Positions 35,536 to 44,771 are shown, counted from the stretch's first letter. The stretch is 64,000 nt of DNA from Streptomyces sp. 3214.6 (GCF_900129855.1 NZ_LT670819.1:1550001-1614000), one strand, 5' to 3'. The notes: generated by a model from the sequence alone, not told the origin. Numbers and translations are program-made.

Positions 35536-36570
35536 ATGACGCAGGTGACTCCTCCCGGCTGGTATCCCGATCCGGGGCAGACAAGTGACGGTCCCGCCAC
35601 CGAACGCTGGTGGGACGGCAAAACATGGACGGACCAGACCCGCGCCGTGGGCTCGGCCGCCGTATGGGGTCCGCCGGCGCAGACCTCGACCGACGGAACA
35701 TATTCGGCACAACCGGGGCATCCCGGCTATCCGACCTATCCAGGCTATTCGGGTTATCCCGGGCAGCCCGGCGCCCCCGCGGGCGCGGGACAGCGGCGCG
35801 GGCTGCGGACGGGCATAGCCGTCGCGGCGGCCGTCGCGGTCCTCGCGAGCATCGGGGTCGGCGTGTACGCGCTGGCCAAGGACGACAGCTCGGGCGGTGG
35901 CGGCGGCACGGCCCAGGGGCCGGGCGGACAGGGCGGTCCCGGCGGCAACGGCGGGCCGTTCGGCGGGCCCGGTGGTTCGGGGGGATCCGGCGGCTCGGGC
36001 GGGGCCTCACCCTCCCCCGGCGAGTCCGAGGCGCCGAAGATCAAGAGCGGTGCGGTGACCGACGCGCTCAACGGGATCAGCATCCCCATCCCGAAGGGCT
36101 GGACCGGCCAGGAGCTCAGCGTGGGAGCGCAGATCACCTCCGACTCCTCCTACAAGTGCCCCGGCGACACCTCGAAGACCTGCACCAAGGGGGGCGTGTA
36201 CTCGGCGCCCGTCGAGGCGCTGGAGACCAAGGGCGGCACCGCGGAGCAGGTGGCCAAGGCGGACATCGCGGCCAACGCCGAGGAGTCCTACGGCGGGAAG
36301 ACGTACGGCTCGATCACCTCGCACCAGGTGCTCGCCTCCGAGGCGGTGACGGTGGCCGGGCAGAAGGGCTACCTGGTGCGCTGGAAGGCGGTCACGAGCA
36401 AGGGCGCGGACGGCGTCGTCGAGTCGCTGGCGTTCCCGGCGCCCGCGGACACCAAGCGGCTGGTGGTGCTCCGCTTCGGCGTGGACGCGGACCAGAGCCT
36501 GACGGTCATCGACACGATCACCCAGGGCATCAAGGTGGCCAAGGGCGGCGGCAGCGGCCACGACGTCTGA
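35536..36570 (+). CDS. DUF2510 membrane protein with low-complexity linker
   Basis: The 344-residue product begins with a DUF2510 module (PPGWYPDPGQTSDGPATERWWDGKTWTDQTR), then a Pro/Gly/Tyr-rich stretch (GYPTYPGYSGYPGQPG). One membrane helix lies around 92-112 (TGIAVAAAVAVLASIGVGVYALA). A Gly-rich linker and an extracytoplasmic domain of about 190 residues with two Cys (KCPGDTSKTC) follow. DUF2510 modules are thought to be cytoplasmic interaction motifs. Function is unknown. It stands alone, closed by the strong hairpin at 36621-36668. Confidence 0.82.
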   Translation: MTQVTPPGWYPDPGQTSDGPATERWWDGKTWTDQTRAVGSAAVWGPPAQTSTDGTYSAQPGHPGYPTYPGYSGYPGQPGAPAGAGQRRGLRTGIAVAAAVAVLASIGVGVYALAKDDSSGGGGGTAQGPGGQGGPGGNGGPFGGPGGSGGSGGSGGASPSPGESEAPKIKSGAVTDALNGISIPIPKGWTGQELSVGAQITSDSSYKCPGDTSKTCTKGGVYSAPVEALETKGGTAEQVAKADIAANAEESYGGKTYGSITSHQVLASEAVTVAGQKGYLVRWKAVTSKGADGVVESLAFPAPADTKRLVVLRFGVDADQSLTVIDTITQGIKVAKGGGSGHDV

Positions 36571-36620
36571 GCCGGAGCCGCGTGACCCACGGGGCCCGCG
36601 GGTTTCCTGGAGAAAACGAT

Positions 36621-36668
36621 CGGCCGGGTGGGGCGCCCCTCCGCTCAAAGGGGAACCCCACCCGGCCG
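36621..36668 (+). terminator. Long terminator hairpin
   Basis: CGGCCGGGTGGGG (36621-36633) pairs perfectly with CCCCACCCGGCCG (36656-36668). An inner CCCCT/AGGGG extends the structure. It separates the DUF2510 gene from the convergent TetR gene and probably serves both. Confidence 0.85.
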
Positions 36669-36751
36669 GGGGGTGCGCGCCGCCCCCGTCCCCACGGTGC
36701 GGCGCGAGCAGGCCGTCGTTCCGTCATCCCGGGAACGGCGGCCTGGGTCTT

Positions 36752-37378
36752 CTACGGTGACGCCACGGCGAGCCCGAGGGCGGGCAGTACGGCGGCCTCC
36801 ACGAAGCGGACCAGGTAGTCCGGGTCGGCGTACTGTCCCTCGATCACCGGTCGGGCGCGGACCACGCCGAACAACTGCGCCGGGATGTACTCCAGCGCGG
36901 GGTGACCGGCCGGGATCTCCCCGCGCTCGACGCCGCGCCGCAGGATGTCCCGCAGCGCCTCGATCTCCGGGTCGATGAGCGCCTCGCGCAACGCGCGCGC
37001 GAGGTCCTCGTCACCGTTCACGGCGTGGCCGAGGGCCTGCAGCAGCTTGCTGTCGTTCGTCGACCAGCCGCCCGCGGCCCGCGCGGCCGCGCGCAGGTCG
37101 TCGGCGAGCGAACCGGTGTCGATGCCGGCGAGCCGCGCCGTCCGGCGGGAGCGCAGGGCCGCCACGACGAACTGGGGCTTGGTCTTCCACTGCCGGTAGA
37201 GCGTGGACTTGCTGCAGCGCGTGCTGGCCGCCACGCCTTCCATGGTGACCGCTTCATATCCGCATTCGCGGATCTGCTCGAGGACGGCGTCGAAGAACTC
37301 CTTCTCACGCTCGGGCGTGATCTTGGAGCGGCGCGTTGCGGCGACCGGCTCCGGTCCCTCCACGGCCTGCGACGTCAT
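36752..37378 (-). CDS. TetR/AcrR-family transcriptional regulator
   Basis: The 208-residue protein has a TetR DNA-binding domain (about 24-70: FFDAVLEQIRECGYEAVTMEGVAAS, then CSKSTLYRQWKTKPQFVVAAL) and a helical C-terminal ligand domain of the TetR_C_33 look (LRDILRRGVERGEIPAGHPALEYIPAQLFGVVRARPVIEG). GAGGGAGAGAAG precedes ATG 37378. A perfect 13-bp inverted repeat (37434-37473) lies in the gap to the divergent PAP2 gene, so it probably represses itself and the PAP2-transporter pair. Confidence 0.9.
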   Translation of the reverse strand: MTSQAVEGPEPVAATRRSKITPEREKEFFDAVLEQIRECGYEAVTMEGVAASTRCSKSTLYRQWKTKPQFVVAALRSRRTARLAGIDTGSLADDLRAAARAAGGWSTNDSKLLQALGHAVNGDEDLARALREALIDPEIEALRDILRRGVERGEIPAGHPALEYIPAQLFGVVRARPVIEGQYADPDYLVRFVEAAVLPALGLAVASP

Positions 37379-37433
37379 CTTCTCTCCCTCTCCGTTTCAT
37401 GCCCGGTTCCAGTGTGGCGTATGTCAATCGAAA

Positions 37434-37473
37434 CGCCAGTGTACCGGTACCCGTGCGTATCGGTACACTGGCG
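37434..37473. promoter_or_regulatory. TetR operator: 13-bp perfect inverted repeat
   Basis: CGCCAGTGTACCG (37434-37446) and CGGTACACTGGCG (37461-37473) are exact inverted repeats with a 14-nt spacer, in the divergent gap between the TetR and PAP2 genes. AGTGTGGCGTATG just before (37411 on) and GCGTATCGG just after echo the half-site. Confidence 0.7.
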
Positions 37474-37520
37474 TATCGGAACGGCTTAGTATCGATCGAT
37501 CAAACGCGCCACCAACGCAT

Positions 37521-37585
37521 CACCGTCACGGCACCACCGTCACGGCACCACCGTCACAGCTCAACGCACCACCGTCACAGCGAAG
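37521..37585 (+). repeat. CACCGTCACGGCAC 14-bp direct repeats before the PAP2 gene
   Basis: CACCGTCACGGCAC occurs twice in tandem (37521-37534, 37535-37548). A variant CACCGTCACAGCTC follows at 37549, and another CACCACCGTCACAGC just before the ribosome site. They form most of the untranslated leader of the PAP2 gene. Role unknown; replication slippage could have produced them. Confidence 0.7.
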
Positions 37586-37595
37586 GGGCCGGGGG

Positions 37596-38402
37596 ATGAA
37601 TGCCCGCACCGAGCCTGAACAAGCGGAACCGGCCGCGCCGGCCCGGCCGCCGATAGTCCGCGAGCTCCTGCTTGTCGCAGGGCTCTTCCTGGTCTACAAG
37701 TTCAGTCGGCAGTTGGCCACGGGCCACACCGGCGAGGCCTTCCGCAACGCCCACGACGTGTGGCACGTGGAACGGTGGCTGCATCTGCCCGGCGAGGGCT
37801 CGGTGCAGTCCCTGCTGCTGCACGGCGACGCACTGACCGAGGTCGCGAACACCTACTACGCGACCGTGCACTTCCCGGCCACCCTGGCGTTCCTGGTCTG
37901 GCTGTACCTGCGCCGCCCGGCGCACTACGTGTGGGCCCGCCGGGTGCTCTCCGCCCTCACCGCTGCCGCCCTGGTGCTGCACCTCTCCTTCCCCCTCGCC
38001 CCGCCCCGGATGCTGGCGGCGACGGGCCTGGTGGACACCGCCCGCGTGTACGGCCCGTCGGTGTACGGCCCGCCGCAGACGGACCACCTCTCCAACCAGT
38101 TCGCGGCGATGCCGTCGCTGCACTTCGGCTGGGCCCTGATGGTCGCCATCGGCCTGATCGTCGCCACCCGGTCGCGGTGGCGGTGGTTGTGGCTGCTGCA
38201 TCCGCTGCTGACGCTGCTGGTGATCGTGGGCACGGCGAACCACTACTGGCTCGACGCGATCGTGGCGGGCGCCCTGCTCGGTGTCGCGCTCACGCTGATC
38301 CACGCCCCCCGGCGCACGGCCACCACGACCACCACGGCCGGACGCGGTACGGGCACCCTCGTCCCGGCCGAGCAGCCCGTCCTGGTGGGAGCGGGCCGAT
38401 GA
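37596..38402 (+). CDS. PAP2-family membrane phosphatase / inositol-phosphoceramide synthase-like protein
   Basis: The 268-residue protein has about six membrane helices and PAP2 signature residues MPSLHFGWAL and NHYWLDAIVAGALLG, with the upstream part (RELLLVAGLFLVYKFSRQL, then HVERWLHLPGE) characteristic of the PAP2_3/Aur1-like subgroup. Such enzymes hydrolyse or transfer lipid phosphates at the outer membrane face. ATG 37596 follows GGGGG. It overlaps the next gene by 4 nt (ATGA). The C-terminus is a Thr-rich tail (ATTTTTAGRGTG). Confidence 0.85.
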   Translation: MNARTEPEQAEPAAPARPPIVRELLLVAGLFLVYKFSRQLATGHTGEAFRNAHDVWHVERWLHLPGEGSVQSLLLHGDALTEVANTYYATVHFPATLAFLVWLYLRRPAHYVWARRVLSALTAAALVLHLSFPLAPPRMLAATGLVDTARVYGPSVYGPPQTDHLSNQFAAMPSLHFGWALMVAIGLIVATRSRWRWLWLLHPLLTLLVIVGTANHYWLDAIVAGALLGVALTLIHAPRRTATTTTTAGRGTGTLVPAEQPVLVGAGR

Positions 38403-39373
38403 ACGCCACCCTCGTCGCCGTCGTCCTGTCCCTCTTCTCGGCCGTCGCCTATGCGGCCGCCGCCGTCGCGCAGGAGCGGCTGGCCTCCCGGAACCCGGGC
38501 ACCGGCCTGCTGCGGATGCTCGGCAACGGCGCCTGGTGGTGGTCGGTGGGGCTGAACGCCTCCGCCGCGCTGCTGCACGTGGTCGCCCTGAAGTACGGAC
38601 CGCTCACCGTGGTGCAGCCGCTGGGGGCGCTCACGCTGGTCGCGGCGGTGCCGATGGGCGCGCGGGTCGCGGGGCGCAAGGTCACCTTCGCCGAGTGGCG
38701 GGGCACCGCCCTCACCCTGGCCGGTCTGGCCGCGATCCTGGTCACGGCCTCCGGGCCGGCCCCCGAGGACGTCCTGACTCTGCCGGAGGCGGTCGCGGTC
38801 TCCGGGGTGACGGCGGCGCTGATCGGGCTGCTGGCCCGGCGCGGCGCCAAGCCCGGACTGCGGCACGCGACGGCGTCAGGTTTCGCCTCCGGGGTCGCCT
38901 CGGCGCTCACCCAGACGGTGACCGTGGCCGCGACGGACCGGTCGGGGCCGCTGCTCAGCGTGCAGGTGATCGTGGTGGCGCTGCTGGTCGCGGCCTTCGC
39001 GACGGGCGGGCTACTGCTGTCGCAGACCGCCTACCGGGGCGGTCTCGGCGCCCCGCTGGCGATGGTGACGCTGGCCAACCCGGTGGCCGCCGCGGCGATA
39101 GGCCTCCTGCTCCTCGGCGAACGCCTCCAGGGCGGGCCCGCGGGCGTTCTTCTCGCCCTCGCGGGAGCGGCGCTGGCGGGGCGTGGCGTGGTGCTGCTGT
39201 CGAGGGCCGCGCCGGAAGCCGGCGCGATCCATGGACTCGACGCACCCCACGAGGTGCCCACGGAGGAGCACCCGGTGGCGGCGGTGCTGGCCCTGCACCC
39301 GCAGACGGCGTCGGCCGAACCGGCGATGCTGCCCCGGCCGAGGTCCGAGCCGGGGCATCTCACGCCGTTGTGA
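38399..39373 (+). CDS. EamA/DMT-type membrane transporter
   Basis: The 324-residue protein shows about ten hydrophobic segments, from MNATLVAVVLSLFSAVAYAAAAVAQERL to VVLLSR. The drug/metabolite-transporter pattern LKYGPLTVVQPLGALTLVAAVPMGA and the repeated half NPVAAAAIGLLLLGERL are visible. A 50-residue hydrophilic C-tail follows. It is translationally coupled to the PAP2 gene, so the pair may flip or recycle a lipid or lipid-phosphate product. Substrate unknown. Confidence 0.82.
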   Translation: MNATLVAVVLSLFSAVAYAAAAVAQERLASRNPGTGLLRMLGNGAWWWSVGLNASAALLHVVALKYGPLTVVQPLGALTLVAAVPMGARVAGRKVTFAEWRGTALTLAGLAAILVTASGPAPEDVLTLPEAVAVSGVTAALIGLLARRGAKPGLRHATASGFASGVASALTQTVTVAATDRSGPLLSVQVIVVALLVAAFATGGLLLSQTAYRGGLGAPLAMVTLANPVAAAAIGLLLLGERLQGGPAGVLLALAGAALAGRGVVLLSRAAPEAGAIHGLDAPHEVPTEEHPVAAVLALHPQTASAEPAMLPRPRSEPGHLTPL

Positions 39374-39379
39374 CGGGCG

Positions 39380-40075
39380 TCAGCCGATACCCCGGGCGTC
39401 CTGCTTCAGCGCCGTGTCCACGGTCAGAGCGGTGGCGACGACCAGGCTGAGCAACGGCTCGGGCAGTTGGTAGTGGATCTGCAGGACGTAGTTGTCCGCG
39501 GTGGTGAACACCGTCTTGGCCAGGCCTTCCCAGGTCTTGGTGATCCGGGCGACCTCGTTCTCCTCGTGGTCGACGATGGCGAAGTTCCACGCCCGCCAGT
39601 TCTCCGCCTTGATGGCGCCGATCTGCCGGCCGTCGGCGTTGATCGCGAAGTTGATCTTCCCGAAGACGTTCTGCTGGACGATCTCCCCGACCTGCTGCCC
39701 GTCGGGGCGGGTGACGATCACGCGGGACTTGAAGATCTTCGCCGGACGGGTCAGCCGCAGCACCGGCTGACCGTGGGCGTCGCGGATCTCCAGCTTGTGC
39801 GTGAGGTACTGGTCCCAGTCGCTGAGGAAGCGCACGACCTTGCGCAGGAAGCCCTGGCCGACCTCGACCACGGAACCGAGCTGGTTGCCCTGCTGGTCCA
39901 TGACCTTGTACTCGTTGGTCAGCTCGATGAGCTTGGCCTTCTGGTTCACCACCAGCACCGGCTCGCTGAACAACGTGCCGCCGCCGGGGCCGCTGGGGGC
40001 GACCCCGGCCTGCTGCTCCACCTGGCGCTGGACCCGCGGGTCAGGGCCGGTGGGTTGGTTCGAATGTATGTTCAC
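39380..40075 (-). CDS. Phospholipid scramblase-like (LURP-one-related/YxjI) protein
   Basis: The 231-residue product has a short Gln/Pro-rich N-terminus and a Tubby-like beta-barrel domain (TLFSEPVLVVNQKAKLIELTNEYKVMDQQGNQLGSVVEV to LPEPLLSLVVATALTVDTALKQ). This fold is shared by phospholipid scramblases and LURP-one proteins. There is no obvious membrane span except a weak C-terminal helix. GTG 40075 (VNIHSNQP) is the start. The role is probably lipid or membrane association; the activity is unknown. It is convergent with the transporter gene, 6 nt between stops. Confidence 0.82.
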   Translation of the reverse strand: MNIHSNQPTGPDPRVQRQVEQQAGVAPSGPGGGTLFSEPVLVVNQKAKLIELTNEYKVMDQQGNQLGSVVEVGQGFLRKVVRFLSDWDQYLTHKLEIRDAHGQPVLRLTRPAKIFKSRVIVTRPDGQQVGEIVQQNVFGKINFAINADGRQIGAIKAENWRAWNFAIVDHEENEVARITKTWEGLAKTVFTTADNYVLQIHYQLPEPLLSLVVATALTVDTALKQDARGIG

Positions 40076-40153
40076 CGGGGCACACTATCCCGAGCCCACC
40101 GGGACCTGACCAGCCCTCACGATGCCGCGTTGACCGGGTATTTACCTCCGCCG

Positions 40154-42208
40154 CTACTCCGTGATGATCGCCGGGTCGCTCACGCCAGGGCGGCCGTTCT
40201 CTACGTGGCCGGCGAACCGCCTGAGGAACGCGCGGTCCGCGGTGGACGTGACGGTGAGGTCGTACCACCGTCGGCTCGCGCGCAGGTCCACGGTGCGCTT
40301 GACCACGGCTCCGGGCCGCAGCTTGACGGTCGTGGTCCGGCCGCCGTACCCGTCGGCCAGCTTCAGCTCCACCGTGTCGTAGCCGCGGTGGGTGAAGGTC
40401 AGTTCGATGCCGTCGCTGAGGTGCCGTGCGACCACCTCGGTCCCGGCCGCCTTGCCGGCCTGCTTGAACACGCGCAGGAATCCGTTCGGGCCATGCACGG
40501 TCAGGTCGTGCGAGCCGCCGGAATACGCCGAGTTCCAGGTGTCGGAGATGGTCGTGCCCGCCCCGGTGGTGTAACTCCACGGCCCGTCGGTGCGGTTGCC
40601 GGAGATGACCAGGAAGGCGGCGCCGGCCTTGGCCCCGGAGGCGAAGGTGAGGGTGAGCTTCCCGGCGGTCGGATCGACCGAAGCGTCCACTGCGGGGGTG
40701 TACTTGAGCGGGCGGGTGGGGCGGTGGCCGCGCTCCTGCTTCGGCAGGACGGGGTTGGTGGGCGGGGTGGGCACGTAGTCGGGGTGGCGGTTCTTGTCCG
40801 GGGGCCGGTAGCCGTCGGTGTCGGGCAGGGCGAGTGGCCGGGTGTCCTTGCGGGAGAAGTCGAAGGCGGAGGTCAGGTCGCCGCAGACCGCCCGGCGCCA
40901 CGGCGAGATGTTCGGCTCGTGGACGCCGAAGCGGCGCTCCATGAACCGGATGACGGAGGTGTGATCAAGCGTCTCGGAGCAGACGTAGCCGCCCTTGCTC
41001 CAGGGGGAGACGACGAGCATCGGCACCCGCTGGCCGAGTCCGTAGGGGCCGGCGGTGTGTCCGCTCTCGCCCTTGAAGAGGTCCGGGCCGACGTCGACCG
41101 TCGATCTGCCCTGCGCGGCCGAGACCGGCGGGAACGGCGGGAGCAGGTGGTCGAAGAAGCCGTCGTTCTCGTCGTAGGTGACGAACAGCGCCGTCTTCGC
41201 CCACACCTTCGGGTCCGAGGTGAGCGCGTCGAGGACCTGGGCGATGTACCAGGCGCCGTAGTTGGCGGGCCAGTTGGGGTGCTCGGTGAAGGCCTCGGGT
41301 GCGACGATCCAGGAGATCTGCGGCAGCTTGCCGCCCTTGACGTCGGCCTTCAGCTGGTCGAAGAAGCCCTCGCCCTTGCGGGCGTCGGTGCCGGTGCGGG
41401 CCTTGTCGTACAGTGGGTCGCCGGGCTGGGCGTTCTGGTACTGGGTGAAGTAGAGCAGCGAGTTGTCGCCGTAGTTGCCGCGGTAGGCGTCCTGGATCCA
41501 GCCCCAGCCGCCTTCCTTGTCCAGGCCGTCGCCGACATCCTGGTAGATCTTCCAGGAGACCCCTGCCTGCTCCAGACGTTCGGGGTACGTCGTCCAGCTG
41601 TAGCCGACCTCGTCGTTGCCGAGGACCGGGCCGCCGCCCTTGCCGTCGTTGCCGGTGTAGCCGGTCCACAGGTAGTAGCGGTTGGGGTCGGTGGAGCCGA
41701 TGAAGGAGCAGTGGTAGGCGTCGCAGATGGTGAAGCTGTCGGCGAGCGCGTAGTGGAACGGGATGTCCTTGCGGGTGAGGTACGCCATCGTCGTGGCGCC
41801 CTTCGAGGGCACCCACTTGTCGTACTTGCCCCCGTTGAAGGCGGCATGGCCGTCGTTCCAGCCGTGCGGGAGGTCCTGGATGAAGGCGAGGCCCAGGTCG
41901 TCGGCGTCCGGGTGGAACGGCAGGACGTCCTTGCCGCCGGCGTCCGGCTGGTGCCAGACGGACTTTCCGCCGGCGAGGGTCACCGGGCGGGGGTCGCCGA
42001 AGCCGCGGACACCCCTCAGCTTGCCGTAGTAGTGGTCGAAGGACCGGTTCTCCTGCATCAGGACGACGATGTGCTCGACGTCCTCGATCGACCCCGTGCG
42101 GTGGTTCGCGGGCAGCGCGGCGGCTCGCTCGACGGAGCTGGAGAGCGCGGTGAACGCCGTTGTGGCGCCCGCGAGTTGGAGGAAGCGGCGCCGGTTTACT
42201 TCGGACAT
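40154..42208 (-). CDS. Tat-exported phospholipase C (phosphocholine-type, acid phosphatase superfamily)
   Basis: The 684-residue enzyme hydrolyses phospholipid head groups outside the cell. It starts with a Tat signal (MSEVNRRRFLQLAGATTAF; ATG 42208) and has the metal/nucleophile motif HIVVLMQENRSFDHYYG near residue 45-60, then NDGHAAFNGGKYDKWV and YDENDGFFDHLLPPFPP. Two C-terminal DUF756-type beta domains (about 500-680) complete the normal PlcC/PlcN architecture. The upstream region contains TTCACATCGGCGTCATCCGACC read on the minus strand, weakly like tandem Pho-box units, so phosphate-starvation control is possible but not shown. Confidence 0.92.
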   Translation of the reverse strand: MSEVNRRRFLQLAGATTAFTALSSSVERAAALPANHRTGSIEDVEHIVVLMQENRSFDHYYGKLRGVRGFGDPRPVTLAGGKSVWHQPDAGGKDVLPFHPDADDLGLAFIQDLPHGWNDGHAAFNGGKYDKWVPSKGATTMAYLTRKDIPFHYALADSFTICDAYHCSFIGSTDPNRYYLWTGYTGNDGKGGGPVLGNDEVGYSWTTYPERLEQAGVSWKIYQDVGDGLDKEGGWGWIQDAYRGNYGDNSLLYFTQYQNAQPGDPLYDKARTGTDARKGEGFFDQLKADVKGGKLPQISWIVAPEAFTEHPNWPANYGAWYIAQVLDALTSDPKVWAKTALFVTYDENDGFFDHLLPPFPPVSAAQGRSTVDVGPDLFKGESGHTAGPYGLGQRVPMLVVSPWSKGGYVCSETLDHTSVIRFMERRFGVHEPNISPWRRAVCGDLTSAFDFSRKDTRPLALPDTDGYRPPDKNRHPDYVPTPPTNPVLPKQERGHRPTRPLKYTPAVDASVDPTAGKLTLTFASGAKAGAAFLVISGNRTDGPWSYTTGAGTTISDTWNSAYSGGSHDLTVHGPNGFLRVFKQAGKAAGTEVVARHLSDGIELTFTHRGYDTVELKLADGYGGRTTTVKLRPGAVVKRTVDLRASRRWYDLTVTSTADRAFLRRFAGHVENGRPGVSDPAIITE

Positions 42209-42545
42209 GGGTGAGGCACCTCTCGTGCAGCTGGGGTTCTGCCGGCCGGTTCGGTGACGGAGTGCGCGCGCAAGGAGTTTTCCAAGGGCACCGAACGTCA
42301 GGGAAGGGTCGGATGACGCCGATGTGAAAGTCGCCGGTACATGGGGTGTGCGACAGGCCAAGAGATCACCAAGTGCCTCCAACGGCCGTACGGAGAACGG
42401 TAGTCACCGCCCGCCGTCGACGTGCTGCCCGACGGGAATTCTCGTGGCCGCGCCAGGGTTGCAGCACACGCGCTTCTCGGATCCACCGCACCCTCGTGGC
42501 TCCGCTTCGACCTCACATACGACATCGGACAAAGGACTTCGAACC

Positions 42546-42953
42546 GTGGCAGCCGAGCTCTCCGACGAACTGAAGAAGTACCTCGACGACTCCCGGGTCT
42601 TCGCGACCGTGGCGACGGTGGCGGCCGACGGGCGGCCGCACCTGACCGTCGTCTGGATCAAGCGCGACGGCGACGACCTGCTGTTCTCCACCACCGTGGA
42701 CCGGGCCCAGGGCAAGAACATCGCTCGTGACCCGCGCGTCACCGTGATGATCAACCCGCCCGAGAACCCGTACACCTACGCCGAGATCCGCGGCACCGCG
42801 ACGCTCACCCCCGACCCCGCCAACGACCTGGCGAACGAGCTCTCCCTCAAGTACACGGGCCAGGAGTACGCCACCTTCAACCCGGCCTCGAAGAACGACG
42901 GGGCACGCGTCATCGTCCGCGTCACTCCGAGCAGGACAACCGGACGGCTCTGA
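42546..42953 (+). CDS. PPOX-class flavin/F420-dependent oxidoreductase
   Basis: The 135-residue split-barrel protein matches the TIGR03618-like PPOX class. Motifs are FATVATVAADGRPHLTVVWIKRDGDDLLFSTTVDRAQGKNIARDPRVTVMI, then YAEIRGTATL and ELSLKYTGQEY. It probably reduces a small substrate with F420H2 or FMN. I use GTG 42546 (VAAELSDELKKYL); upstream in-frame ATGs lack family similarity. It is the last conserved gene before the decayed region. Confidence 0.88.
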   Translation: MAAELSDELKKYLDDSRVFATVATVAADGRPHLTVVWIKRDGDDLLFSTTVDRAQGKNIARDPRVTVMINPPENPYTYAEIRGTATLTPDPANDLANELSLKYTGQEYATFNPASKNDGARVIVRVTPSRTTGRL

Positions 42954-43113
42954 CCAGCCCTTTACGGCACCCGCGGGCGCGACGCGGCCGGTGGCGGCCG
43001 CCCGCCCGTGGAGGAGAGAAGGAGGCCCGTTACTACTTCGGCAGGACCGGACCCAGCCACAATCGGTCCTCCGGTGCTGGGGTGGAGCGGCAATCCGCTT
43101 CTACGTTGAGGAC

Positions 43114-43317
43114 GGGGCCAGGACAGCCGGAGACACTGGAGAAGGCCGTGATGACGGCGAAGACCGCGAAGGGATGACGATCCCGCGCGAGCAGCGGCAC
43201 GGTGAACCCGATCATCATCATGAGAGCGGCCGGGAGACCCGGATCGGCCCCGGCGGCGCTGTCCAGAAGACCCGGGACACCGAGAGCCGCGCACGCCAGT
43301 GGCGCCGCCCACTGCCT
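43114..43317 (-). pseudogene. Fragment of a sensor histidine kinase N-terminus
   Basis: On the minus strand, about 68 codons encode hydrophobic segments like those at the start of a NarL-partner histidine kinase (RQWAAPLACAALGVPGLLDS, then IGFTVPLLARDRHPFAVFAVI). The frame soon turns into unrelated sequence. The kinase core and response regulator are absent. I regard it as a truncated remnant; similarity is by pattern only. Confidence 0.45.
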
Positions 43318-43322
43318 GGCCC

Positions 43323-43838
43323 TGGGCCGTCCACATCGACGACATCCGCTACCGCACCGAACCCAACCCCCTGTACCGCACGCTGGGCGGCTGGTCGGCG
43401 ACCGCGACCACTGGGTGATGACGTCCAACGTCGACGCCCTCTTCGCCCGCAACGGCTTCGAGGCGGACCGGGTCTTCACCCCGCAGGGCGACTACGGCCG
43501 CCTCCAGTGCACGGTTCCGTGCACGCGGGACACCTGGTCCAGCAGGCCCTTCCTCGACACGATCCTCGCCGCGTGCGACCGTGACACGGGCCGGGTGAGG
43601 GACCCGGTGGCTCGATGACGCGCCCACGGACAGCACCTTGCTCGTGCTGGACATCGGGGCCGGATGCAATACTCCCGGCGTGATCCGCCGGCCCATGGAG
43701 AACCTGGTGCGCCAGACCCCTCGGGCCCGCCTCGTCCGGATCAACCCCGGCCATCCCGACGTCCCCTCGGACCTCGGGGCACGAGCTCTGTCCGTTCCTC
43801 AGGGAGCGGACCGGCTCCTCGACGGGCTCGATCCCTGA
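43323..43838 (+). pseudogene. Frameshifted class M sirtuin (SirTM-like Sir2 protein)
   Basis: Three pieces in different frames together look like the catalytic part of a SirTM-type Sir2 enzyme. They are WAVHIDDIRYRTEPNPLYRTLGG (43323 on); HWVMTSNVDALFARNGFEADRVFTPQGDYGRLQCTVPC (about 43391-43600); and WLDDAPTDSTLLVLDIGAGCNTPGVIRRPMENLVR...LVRINPGHPDVP (about 43605-43838). Frameshifts fall near 43390 and 43600, and the N-terminal Rossmann part is missing. Intact relatives ADP-ribosylate lipoylated GcvH-L next to a macrodomain protein, whose remnant is at 45028. Confidence 0.72.
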
Positions 43839-43886
43839 CGTCCGGCGGCAGCGCGCCTCCGTCACCACAGGAAGAGAAGTCACGAC

Positions 43887-44771
43887 ATGTCCCAGGCATC
43901 CGAGGTATCCCAGGCATCCGAGGTATCCGCAGCCACGATCGCCGTCACCGGCTCCACCGGCCGACTGGGCGGGCGCGTCGCGCGGCGACTGGCCGAGCGG
44001 GGCGTCCCGCAGCAGCTCCTGACCCGCAACCCGGCACGCGCTCCAAGACTTCCCGGCGCGGTGGCGGTGCGAGGCGACTACGCCGACCAGGACGCCGTAC
44101 GGGAGGCCCTCGCCGGTACCCGCACCGTCTTCATGGTCTCCGCCTCCGAGAGCGCCGACCGGCTCGCGCAGCACAAGACGTTCGTGGACGCCGCCGCGGA
44201 GGCAGGCGTCCGGCACCTGGTGTACGTCTCCTTCTACGGCGCGGCGCCCGACGCCACCTTCACCCTGGCGCGCGACCACTTCCACACCGAGCAGCACATC
44301 CGCGCGAGCGGCCTGGCGTACACCTTCCTCCGGGACAACCTCTACGCGGAGTTCGTACCCGACCTCGTCGGCGAGGACGGCGTCATCCGCGGCCCGGCCG
44401 GGCACGGGCGCGCCGCGTTCGTCGGCCAGGACGACATCGCCGACGCCGCCGACGCGGTGCTGTCCCGGCCCGACGACCATGCGGGCCTCGCCTACGACCT
44501 GACCGGGCCCGAGTCGCTCACCCTGGACGAAGCGGCCGCAGTCCTGTCCGAGCAGCTCGGACGCACCGTCACCTACCGACAGGAGACGGTCGAGGAGGCC
44601 TATGCGTCCCGCGCCTCCTACGGCGCCCCGCTGTGGCAGCTGGACGCGTGGGTGTCCACCTACACGGCCATCGCGTCCGGCGAACTCGACGGCGTCAGCG
44701 ACGCGGTGCCCCGCCTCACCGGCCGCCCCGCCACGCCCCTCGCCGACGTGGTCCGCGCGACCGGGCGCTGA
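43887..44771 (+). CDS. NmrA-like NAD(P)-binding oxidoreductase
   Basis: The 294-residue protein has the atypical SDR Rossmann motif TIAVTGSTGRLGGRVARRL, LLTRNPARAPRL, AGVRHLVYVSFYGA and FLRDNLYAEFVPDLVG, typical of NmrA/QOR2-like quinone or redox-sensing reductases. GGAAGAGAAG precedes ATG 43887. The first codons contain a perfect 18-nt duplication giving SQASEVSQASEVS. It lies between the two decayed halves of the sirtuin-macrodomain pair and is closed by a hairpin at 44950-44993. Confidence 0.88.
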   Translation: MSQASEVSQASEVSAATIAVTGSTGRLGGRVARRLAERGVPQQLLTRNPARAPRLPGAVAVRGDYADQDAVREALAGTRTVFMVSASESADRLAQHKTFVDAAAEAGVRHLVYVSFYGAAPDATFTLARDHFHTEQHIRASGLAYTFLRDNLYAEFVPDLVGEDGVIRGPAGHGRAAFVGQDDIADAADAVLSRPDDHAGLAYDLTGPESLTLDEAAAVLSEQLGRTVTYRQETVEEAYASRASYGAPLWQLDAWVSTYTAIASGELDGVSDAVPRLTGRPATPLADVVRATGR

